17,554 nt of DNA from REEB48 sp964355085 (GTDB lineage Bacteria > Patescibacteriota > Minisyncoccia > UBA6257 > 02-FULL-45-10c), in NCBI GenBank assembly GCA_964355085.1, contig CAYHBW010000018.1, positions 1-17,554 on the forward strand, written 5' to 3'. Below, one piece after another: positions 1 to 5,935 of the stretch. How positions within the stretch are numbered: the first letter of the stretch is position 1; every line of letters starts with the position of its first letter. The notes below the pieces were generated by a model. The model searched no databases. It saw nothing but the letters and a program-made list of their open reading frames with translations, and was not told where the DNA came from. The position numbers and the translations under genes were made by a program.

Positions 1-55
1 TGTTAGGTGTTAGGTGTTAGGTGTTAGGTGTTAGGTGTTAGGTGTTAGGTGTTAG
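1..55. repeat. Heptanucleotide tandem repeat (TGTTAGG, about 7.9 copies)
   Basis: The unit TGTTAGG repeats without error from base 1 to base 55 and may continue beyond the left edge. Because 7 is not a multiple of 3, every frame meets a TAG every 21 nt on this strand and a TAA on the other, so the tract cannot be coding in any frame. It ends 14 nt before the -10 box of the next gene, so the expected -35 position lies inside the repeat. Confidence 0.95.
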
Positions 56-69
56 CTACTGAATTCTAC

Positions 70-75
70 TATAAT
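70..75 (+). promoter_or_regulatory. Perfect -10 box of a probably leaderless gene
   Basis: TATAAT ends exactly 6 nt before the ATG at 82, so transcription would start at or next to the start codon. No Shine-Dalgarno sequence can fit between them. No convincing -35 is visible; the expected place lies in the heptamer repeat. Confidence 0.65.
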
Positions 76-81
76 AGTATC

Positions 82-465
82 ATGCGTTTCGTAATCCCAA
101 AACTGGCGATAACTCCGCAATATTTCCTCCGCAAGTGCGGCTACATTGAAATCCAGAATCCGCACAAAGATTTCGAGATAAGTTATGCGAGAAGTCTCGA
201 TCCGGGTAGATTTTATCCGCGTCTGCACATATATATAGAGCCGGATAATAACGGCATCGGAATCAGCATCCACTTGGATGCAAAAAAGCCGAGCTATGAA
301 GGATCCAGCGCCCATAGCGGAGAATATGACAGCCCATTAGTCAAAGAAGAATCCCTGCGGATTCAAAATCTGGCTAAAGACTTCCGGCAACGGCATGATA
401 TGCCGGTAAAAACTATGGGATTCAGCGCCGAAAAATCCTGGTGGCGGAAAATCTTCGGAATATGA
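82..465 (+). CDS. Conserved hypothetical protein (CPR-type, 127 aa)
   Basis: I recognise the pattern as an uncharacterised family I recall from Parcubacteria-like genomes, but know no function. The protein starts MRFVIPKL, has an early 'FLRKCGY' segment, a central alternating hydrophobic stretch (about residues 45-63, RLHIYIEPDN...ISIHLD), then 'YEGSSAHSGEYDSP' and a helical C-terminus with a WW pair near the end. There is no signal peptide or membrane span, so it is probably cytoplasmic. An in-frame GTG at 49 lies inside the tandem repeat and would add 11 residues; I chose ATG 82 because the family-like sequence begins there and the -10 box sits 6 nt upstream. It is a single-gene unit ending just before a bidirectional terminator. 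Function unknown. Confidence 0.8.
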   Translation: MRFVIPKLAITPQYFLRKCGYIEIQNPHKDFEISYARSLDPGRFYPRLHIYIEPDNNGIGISIHLDAKKPSYEGSSAHSGEYDSPLVKEESLRIQNLAKDFRQRHDMPVKTMGFSAEKSWWRKIFGI

Positions 466-520
466 AGCCCTTCAGGATTCACCACGCCGGCGGCGGGGTT
501 ATTTCCGCAAGAGAAATAAA

Positions 521-540
521 ATGAAGCCATGCGGCTTCAT
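521..540. terminator. Bidirectional intrinsic terminator
   Basis: An 8-bp perfect stem (521-528 with 533-540, GC-rich core AAGCC/GGCTT) is flanked by AAATAAA on the left and TTATTTT on the right. It serves both the + gene ending at 465 and the - gene ending at 546. Confidence 0.8.
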
Positions 541-545
541 TATTT

Positions 546-884
546 TCAGGGCTCTGTCATGTAACCGTCAGGAATACGATGATGATCTCGATTGACAATA
601 ACGATCCGGGAACCGCAGCTGGCCATTATCAGCATGACCAAGAGGATAAAGGTAGTCATTGCTAATACGGCGGTCAGACTGGCATCCCAGACATAATCCT
701 TGTGCTTCTTCGGATTCACGGAACAAATCTTGGTATCTCCGAGATCTGTTGAATACATGATCCGTTTCGCGCCGCATTCCTTGCAGCGGTTTCGCGCCCA
801 TCTCCAGATCTTTGTCTGCAGATCCGGCCTGCGCCCATCGCATGCTCTCCTCGCCTCATCAAGAAGATCTTCCGGATTCATCAT
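546..884 (-). CDS. Zinc-ribbon-like single-pass membrane protein (112 aa)
   Basis: Unrecognised. An N-terminal helix (1-30, PEDLLDEARRACDG) is followed by a CxxC pair (C34, C37) and C54, which together look like a partial treble-clef or zinc-ribbon site, then one hydrophobic helix (about 69-89) and a short polar tail with HH and no further cysteine. Predicted: cytoplasmic metal-binding domain, one membrane anchor, short outer tail. Its ATG overlaps the TGA of the upstream hydrolase gene in an ATGA junction at 881-884, and a G5 Shine-Dalgarno run lies just upstream inside that gene, so the two are translationally coupled. A second ATG one codon later is equally possible. The pairing suggests a role near the envelope, but this is inference. 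Confidence 0.7.
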   Translation of the reverse strand: MMNPEDLLDEARRACDGRRPDLQTKIWRWARNRCKECGAKRIMYSTDLGDTKICSVNPKKHKDYVWDASLTAVLAMTTFILLVMLIMASCGSRIVIVNRDHHRIPDGYMTEP

Positions 885-1372
885 TCCCCCTTTTCAAAAA
901 CGGAGTTCCAGAGGATCATTTCCACTTTACGGAATTGTCCTCCGGTTTCATTTTCCCCGAATGTCCAGTGATGCATCCCCGGAGCGCCCTCATCCGCATC
1001 ATTACTGACCGCCAGATCGTTTCCGACGTAAAATCCTATATGCCTATTTGCGCCGCCATGGGATTCTTTCTCTTCCCAAATCAGCACCGCACCAAGGCGC
1101 GGTTCGGAAATTTCTTTCCACCCGCTTTCCAACAGATCTTTCACAGTTGAAGATACGGTCAGATGCGGCTCTTTGATCAGTTTCAGCGCGGAAAACATAT
1201 TCAGTACATTGGAAACAAAAAAAGCGCAGGAAACCAAGCCGTTACGCGTGGCGTCGATATTCTTTCCGTCGATTTCCATATGGAAATTCCTGAACATCTT
1301 CGATCCGACGCTGTTACGGATGACCGCCAGATAGGTCTCAAAAAAATGTATTTTTATTTTCGGTTTATCCAT
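881..1372 (-). CDS. NlpC/P60-like (or related) cysteine hydrolase, 163 aa
   Basis: The 'SCAFFVSNVL' segment places C49 where NlpC/P60 and CHAP enzymes carry the nucleophile at the start of a helix. 'PRLGAVLIWEE' (91-101) matches the strand that follows, and 'HIGFYVGND' (111-119) matches the catalytic-His strand (H111). N124/D125 or H134/H135 could supply the third polar residue. Family enzymes cut peptide bonds in cell-wall peptides or similar amides. I also recall CPR proteins with this 'CAFFVS ... HIGFY.GN ... HHWTFG' arrangement. No signal peptide is visible, which is odd for a wall enzyme; it may act in the cytosol or be exported another way. Start ATG 1372 has AGGA 7-8 nt upstream. First gene of a coupled two-gene unit. 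Fold moderately sure, substrate unknown. Confidence 0.7.
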   Translation of the reverse strand: MDKPKIKIHFFETYLAVIRNSVGSKMFRNFHMEIDGKNIDATRNGLVSCAFFVSNVLNMFSALKLIKEPHLTVSSTVKDLLESGWKEISEPRLGAVLIWEEKESHGGANRHIGFYVGNDLAVSNDADEGAPGMHHWTFGENETGGQFRKVEMILWNSVFEKGE

Positions 1373-1400
1373 GATTATTCCTTTGTCAGGTTCTCAAATC

Positions 1401-1429
1401 AGATTAACAGCCGACAAACATTTATTCAA
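1401..1429 (-). promoter_or_regulatory. Candidate promoter for the hydrolase/zinc-ribbon pair
   Basis: Read on the minus strand: TTGAAT (1429-1424), 17-nt spacer, TAATCT (1406-1401). The -10 is weak. It begins 12 nt after the terminator of the upstream gene. Confidence 0.4.
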
Positions 1430-1440
1430 GTAAAATAAAA

Positions 1441-1459
1441 CCGCCCTATTTCAGGGCGG
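1441..1459 (-). terminator. Intrinsic terminator overlapping the stop codon
   Basis: On the minus strand a 7-bp CCGCCCT-type stem with a 5-nt loop is followed by TTTTATTTTA. The TAG stop of the 1446-1739 gene (1448-1446) spans the loop/stem boundary. Confidence 0.85.
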
Positions 1460-1739
1460 GACAGGAATGCGGTGACTTCCGGCATCCGTTCAGCGAACAC
1501 TGCTGGCGGTCGATATAGCGGCCGCAATTTTTCAGAAGCTCCTCTTTAGGAAGATCCATTCTTCCCGCGCTTTCACTCCCTTCCGGCAAAGTCCTGTCGT
1601 ACAGAAAAATGTCATTATGCCAGCAACGCGCGTTTTTCTGTTTCCGCTTATGGCTTCTGATAAAATTTCTGATCCTCTGCAATTCCCGGCGCAAACGACC
1701 CGCGGATTTCTCCCTGACGTCATCATCAAGCTTCATCAT
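1446..1739 (-). CDS. Conserved Cys-rich small protein (97 aa)
   Basis: No function recognised, but the pattern 'ARCWHNDIFLYDR.LPEG' followed by 'LLKNCGRYIDRQQC' resembles a CPR hypothetical family I recall. The N-terminal third is strongly basic and helical (RLRRELQRIRNFIRSHKRKQK). Cysteines at 39, 72, 81, 86 and 93 with nearby His (41, 91) could bind a metal. Basic helix plus Cys/His cluster would suit a nucleic-acid-binding role, but that is inference. Start: two adjacent ATGs; GGGGAGG lies 3 nt before the first, favouring 1739. The last codons (ALK-stop) form part of its own terminator. Monocistronic. Confidence 0.75.
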   Translation of the reverse strand: MMKLDDDVREKSAGRLRRELQRIRNFIRSHKRKQKNARCWHNDIFLYDRTLPEGSESAGRMDLPKEELLKNCGRYIDRQQCSLNGCRKSPHSCPALK

Positions 1740-1760
1740 GACCTCCCCGTATCTGAAAAG

Positions 1761-1789
1761 ATATTAGCACCTGGTTGCGATTATTTCAA
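1761..1789 (-). promoter_or_regulatory. Promoter fused to the upstream terminator
   Basis: On the minus strand TTGAAA (1789-1784), 17-nt spacer, TAATAT (1766-1761). The -35 hexamer is the last part of the descending arm of the upstream terminator stem, so the two signals share DNA. Drives 1446-1739. Confidence 0.55.
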
Positions 1790-1820
1790 TAAAATCCGCC
1801 TCCGGCGGATTTTATTGAAA
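1784..1820 (-). terminator. Strong intrinsic terminator, 17-bp perfect stem
   Basis: Arms 1784-1800 and 1804-1820 are perfectly complementary around a 3-nt loop, with a CCGCC/GGCGG core and A/T flanks giving a U-rich tail on the minus strand. It closes the surface-protein operon; the TAA stop of the 1812-2123 gene lies in the stem. Confidence 0.9.
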
Positions 1821-2123
1821 CATCGAAATGACTGCAAGAATCACGGAGAGGTGAAGAATTTGATCCAGCCAGATATGCTTTATGATCCCCCAGCGGGCCT
1901 TGAGCGGATCGATCAAAAAATGAGAGATGAAGAACAGTCCGGTTATTTCCGGCGGAAAACGGAATCCTCCTATGGCCACAACCGTCATTATAGTCAAAGA
2001 ATAAGTCGCCGCGTGATAGAACATCACTTCCCAGGAATTCCTTTTCGCCTCCGACATCCAGACGGACTGGAAAGCGAAATCCCCTATGAAATGGCCGGCC
2101 GCAAGCCAAAGAAACATATCCAT
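1812..2123 (-). CDS. DUF3307-like integral membrane protein (103 aa)
   Basis: The order 'AAGHFIGDFAFQ' / 'WMSEAKR' / 'FYHAATYSLTI' / 'FISHFLIDPLKARW' / 'IWLDQILHLSVI' matches the DUF3307 membrane family, whose hallmark is repeated H...D and HFLID/LDQ..H motifs in a small helical bundle. Family members are typically about 100-240 aa, so this is a minimal version of 3-4 helices. Function of the family is not established. The frame is open further upstream, but I place the start at ATG 2123, 5 nt after the TGA of the S8 protease gene; ATG 2117 is an alternative. There is no good Shine-Dalgarno sequence, which fits translational coupling. Last gene of the surface operon. Confidence 0.75.
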   Translation of the reverse strand: MDMFLWLAAGHFIGDFAFQSVWMSEAKRNSWEVMFYHAATYSLTIMTVVAIGGFRFPPEITGLFFISHFLIDPLKARWGIIKHIWLDQILHLSVILAVISMFQ

Positions 2124-2128
2124 ACTGA

Positions 2129-5100
2129 TCAATTCGGCTTTACTTCTTTTATATCGCCCGGAGTAAATTTGGAAGCGCAGGACTGGGTGGTCGGAGGCGA
2201 AGGCGTATCCGCGCCGGCCGGACAATTCACTAGCTCGCATCTCCTGGTCCGGACGTCGTTTACGCAGGATGTTTCACTCCAATCCTGGCAGATCCAGTTA
2301 TCAGCCGTACATGGAAGATTGAATATCGCGGTCACGCTTCTGTTTGAATCCATCCTGAAAGAACACAGATTGACTGTTCCCGAACAGGTGCCTCCGAACC
2401 ACCCTGCGAATGTCGAATCAGATCCTGGTGGTTTAGTCGCTGTCAGAACCTCATATTCTCCGACGCTGTACTTTTCAGTGCAGGTGCCGCTGCTGCAGGT
2501 CGTTTTCTTATTACTGGTTGTCACCGTACCGGTTCCGGTGCCGGAAACATTTATAGTGAGCTGGGGATTCTTGGTGAAATTGGCGATCACCGGCTGATCG
2601 GTTGCCATCCTGATATGGCACGGAACGCCGGTAAGACAAGCCGGACTCCAGCCGACAGCGCATTGTCCATTCAAAAGACAATCTCCTGACCATCCGGTGA
2701 AAACCGAATCGGGATCAGCAATGGCGGTAAGCGTAAGATAGGATTCTGAAAAATTAGCCACTATGGACTTGTTGCTGTCCATGACTATCGCGCATAATCC
2801 AGTTCCGATGCAATCGTCATTGCCTGTCCATCCGGTGAAAATCGAAGCGGGGTTGCCGATTGAAGCGGATAATGTCACTATGGCGTCCTTCGGATATTCC
2901 ACAGTGCAATAACCGTCGGATTCAGTACTGCAAAAGATAGTCCCATCGCTTATGGTTCCGCCGGCGGTTTTATAGATAGTGAGCGTCTTTGGATCGTTCA
3001 ATGGGACTATGCTTATCGGAGATTCGCTGATTCCGGAAGGGCATTGTCCGGTGAAATTATTGCAGCTTACTTTTATGAAATAGTCGCTTCCAGTGAATCC
3101 ATAAGGAACTTCGATTTCGGCATATCCGTCATTCTCGATATTTCCGGCCAGCACAAGATCTTCCGTCACCTCTTTCTTATCATAAAGACAGGAAATGTCC
3201 CTTTCCCAGAAATATCCGCCTGATTCCAGGACATCCTGACATGTGTAATCTCCGGCATCCGCAGTCGCCGTACAAGCATACCTTGAATTATATCCTGTGA
3301 TTCCGTCGCAGGTGTCATTCGGCAATGCGTCTTCCCAATGTCCGGAATCATATAAAGCCCAGCTGTTTCTCGGATCGAAGACCCAGTATCGGTCCGCGCT
3401 TCCATCAAGCTTCTTTTCATAGAGCTTGTCGTAATCGGAAATAACCTGCGAATTGAAAAAGTAATTTATCACATTCCCTCCCAGCGGAACTTCTTTGACT
3501 GCCGGCGGTATATCAACAGTTCCGGTCTGCTGATAAGAACAGCTTATGGCGCTTTCGTAAAAACCAAGACTTACTTCGTAATTTCCCATCTTGAAGATGC
3601 TGTAACAATTCAATTTCTCGCTGGAATTCGTCAAAGGGCAGGAAAAATTATCCGGACCTCCGTAATTGGCTCTTTTTTCATTCATGCCGTTGCAGGTATC
3701 AGGCTTTGGAGGAATTATATCCCTCTGCGGAACTCCGCTGTCCGTGGTATATGTATAAGCATACAGACTATACATACCGCTAAGACAATATCCTGATCCG
3801 ATAGGGCAGCTGACAGTTTCCGATCCCGGAATAAATGAAAATACCGGAGCTTTACCGCCGAGATCGGCAGTATCATAAGTGCAGGTTATATCGCGCTTCC
3901 AGTAAGTATTTGGGATGACTTTCGAGGCGGCCACGTCCGCGCAGGTGAAAGTTCCTTTTGTCGAAACTGCCGGACAGGAATATATTCCCGCATTAAGCTC
4001 CGCTCCGATATTCCCGTCACAGGTGTCTTTCGCGGCCGGATTCTGACCAGGCGCGACTGTTTCAAATTTCTTGCTGACCCAGTCTCCAGATTGGGAAAGG
4101 AGTCTGTATTGCGGGGCTTCCGCTATTTTCACGAGTGAGATATTCACATTCGGCTCTCCCGAATAATTGGAGGACCAATTTATTTTCTGGATCGTGCCTT
4201 CTTCCCACTCCTCTCCTGTTTTTTGCGATGTCACCTGAAAACTCAATGGATTCAAAGCGGTCACTGCCAATAATCCGCTTCTGCCCGGCTCACAGACTCC
4301 TATATAACCGGCTGAACAGCTGATTTCAAGGAAATAATTATCCATCATCACGACACTAGGCAATCCGGTTGGAATATCAACCAGAACGCTACCGTCATTG
4401 ACTACTCCGGGAGCAAGCATATAACTTGTCCCATTACCCTGATGGACCAGTTTTATATCCAATTTCTCGAGACTGTTCAAGTCAGAAGAACTCCAGCGGA
4501 CCAGCTGCTTTGTGCCTTGTGGCCAACCCTCGCCGCCGACCGGAGAAATGAGATTTATTTTCGCCGGCGGACGGGCGACTATGCTGTCCAAAGCGTTTAT
4601 CAGTCCGTATCCGTAATAGTCATCCCTTCCCGGGGCGCCCAGATCTATCGCCGTGGAATCGATTCTTTCACGAAGCTGGGCCGGAGTCATATCCGGATTC
4701 ACAGACAGAATCAAAGCCGCCACGCCGGCTACATACGGAGCTGAAGACGATGTGCCGTTTTTCGCATTATATACGCCTCCAATTGCCGTCGAATTTATTC
4801 TCACGCCTGGCCCGGCTATTTCCACTGTCGGACCATGCTGACTGAAAAAAGCGATATTATCGACTTCATCAGTCGCTCCGACTGAAATGACGGCCTGACT
4901 GTATGCGCCTGGATACATCGCCACATTGTCAGTGCCGCCGTTATTGCCGGCAGACGCGACAAGCACGACTCCTTTATTATAAGCATAGTCCAATGCTTGA
5001 TTGACTTGATAAGGATTGGGAACATTCGAATAACCGAGACTCATATTCGCCACATCCATACCGTTATCAGCCACCCAATAAAGCCCGGAAATCAGATCGC

Positions 5101-5929
5101 TTATATTTCCGCCGCCGGTGTCATTCAATACTCTTACACCATACAGCTCCGCGTCAGGCGCGACACCGACTACTCCGATGTCATTATTCAAGGCCGCGAT
5201 AATTCCTGAAACCCTGGTGCCATGCCCGTGGCCGTCCATATACCATTCGGCAGATGATCGATCTGACGTAAAATTAATTCCTCCTTTAACATTTGCGACC
5301 AGGTCAGGATGATCTCTCTGGATGCCGCTGTCGATTACGGCGACTTTGATTCCCTTGCCGGTAGTCAATCCCCAAACTCGATTTACGCCTATTTTTGGTA
5401 TTCCCCAGTCCATTGACTGGACATCCTGCAATCTCGCCTCGGCATCTATCTCGGCGGAATCTATTCCCCCACTCAAACTGTTCCCAAATGAAGAAAAACC
5501 GATGCCTCCGACCAACTTTCCCCAGAATGAATTTTTCAAAATCCCCTCTTCCGCATTTTTATCAGGCAGAACCGCTATCAGGACATTGCCGGTCGGCCAG
5601 TTGAGGGTTTTCAGGACTTCCCCGCGGTTATCGGTTATTATTTTCTTGGCGGACTCGATATCGCTCCATGATTTCAAAGTAACTATGACCCGCTTGGGAT
5701 ATTCTTCTTTTTTAATCTCCACAGACCCCTCTGTCGGAGGATTCTCCGATAAATTGCGGCCGTCGATTGAGCTGATCTTGATTGCTCCGTCATCCGGATT
5801 CGCAGGAACCACCGAGGATTCTCCGATCCTATTCCATATAAACGCAAAAATAATACCGGCCGCCGTCATAAACGCGCAGGCCGCCAGAAACATCATCTTC
5901 TTATTATCCTGAAAATATCTGAAATTCAT
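2129..5929 (-). CDS. Secreted or membrane-anchored subtilisin-like (S8) protease with long modular Cys-rich tail, 1266 aa
   Basis: Serine peptidase acting outside the cell. Order: signal anchor (12-32); I9-like propeptide (about 77-130); S8 domain (about 175-450) with the intact triad D200 (VAVIDSG), H236 (HGHGTRVSG) and S394 (NGTSSSAPYVAG), plus oxyanion N329 (SAGNN). The usual GTSMAxPHVAG is altered to SS and Y. A first Kre9/KNH-like Ig domain (457-560) follows. A second one (562-607) is interrupted by about 315 residues holding three four-cysteine repeats (each opening DTC[DN]G, at 635, 744 and 872) and resumes at 924-977. Then come three InlB-type bacterial repeats (981-1060; 1064-1118, shortened; 1123-1203) and a thrombospondin-like W.C..W..C unit (1206-1252). 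No LPXTG or C-terminal anchor. It starts 6 nt after the upstream gene's stop and lacks a clear Shine-Dalgarno site. Probably a surface protease for processing or predatory attachment; substrate unknown. Confidence 0.93.
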   Translation of the reverse strand: MNFRYFQDNKKMMFLAACAFMTAAGIIFAFIWNRIGESSVVPANPDDGAIKISSIDGRNLSENPPTEGSVEIKKEEYPKRVIVTLKSWSDIESAKKIITDNRGEVLKTLNWPTGNVLIAVLPDKNAEEGILKNSFWGKLVGGIGFSSFGNSLSGGIDSAEIDAEARLQDVQSMDWGIPKIGVNRVWGLTTGKGIKVAVIDSGIQRDHPDLVANVKGGINFTSDRSSAEWYMDGHGHGTRVSGIIAALNNDIGVVGVAPDAELYGVRVLNDTGGGNISDLISGLYWVADNGMDVANMSLGYSNVPNPYQVNQALDYAYNKGVVLVASAGNNGGTDNVAMYPGAYSQAVISVGATDEVDNIAFFSQHGPTVEIAGPGVRINSTAIGGVYNAKNGTSSSAPYVAGVAALILSVNPDMTPAQLRERIDSTAIDLGAPGRDDYYGYGLINALDSIVARPPAKINLISPVGGEGWPQGTKQLVRWSSSDLNSLEKLDIKLVHQGNGTSYMLAPGVVNDGSVLVDIPTGLPSVVMMDNYFLEISCSAGYIGVCEPGRSGLLAVTALNPLSFQVTSQKTGEEWEEGTIQKINWSSNYSGEPNVNISLVKIAEAPQYRLLSQSGDWVSKKFETVAPGQNPAAKDTCDGNIGAELNAGIYSCPAVSTKGTFTCADVAASKVIPNTYWKRDITCTYDTADLGGKAPVFSFIPGSETVSCPIGSGYCLSGMYSLYAYTYTTDSGVPQRDIIPPKPDTCNGMNEKRANYGGPDNFSCPLTNSSEKLNCYSIFKMGNYEVSLGFYESAISCSYQQTGTVDIPPAVKEVPLGGNVINYFFNSQVISDYDKLYEKKLDGSADRYWVFDPRNSWALYDSGHWEDALPNDTCDGITGYNSRYACTATADAGDYTCQDVLESGGYFWERDISCLYDKKEVTEDLVLAGNIENDGYAEIEVPYGFTGSDYFIKVSCNNFTGQCPSGISESPISIVPLNDPKTLTIYKTAGGTISDGTIFCSTESDGYCTVEYPKDAIVTLSASIGNPASIFTGWTGNDDCIGTGLCAIVMDSNKSIVANFSESYLTLTAIADPDSVFTGWSGDCLLNGQCAVGWSPACLTGVPCHIRMATDQPVIANFTKNPQLTINVSGTGTGTVTTSNKKTTCSSGTCTEKYSVGEYEVLTATKPPGSDSTFAGWFGGTCSGTVNLCSFRMDSNRSVTAIFNLPCTADNWICQDWSETSCVNDVRTRRCELVNCPAGADTPSPPTTQSCASKFTPGDIKEVKPN

Positions 5930-5935
5930 ATTTAA

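Noticed and set aside
1..55. CRISPR array or telomere-like end
   Set aside because: The 7-bp unit has no spacers, and nothing supports a linear chromosome end; it is a simple tandem repeat.
49..81. GTG start inside the heptamer repeat for the first gene
   Set aside because: It would place the start in non-coding repeat upstream of the -10 box; the conserved part begins at ATG 82.
546..548. UGA recoding to glycine, as in some CPR lineages
   Set aside because: TGA ends several genes exactly at their terminators (546, 2129, 12138, 14237), so it acts as a stop.
812..1150. Plus-strand frame over the hydrolase gene
   Set aside because: Shadow of the coupled minus-strand pair; Pro/Phe/Ser-rich with no ribosome site.
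1617..2597. 326-residue plus-strand frame
   Set aside because: It lies antisense to three well-supported minus-strand genes, has no ribosome site or family-like pattern, and passes through the palindromic terminator at 1784-1820.
5322..5912. 196-residue plus-strand frame opposite the S8 protease
   Set aside because: Antisense shadow of the signal-anchor and propeptide region, where the minus-strand reading is clearly a peptidase.
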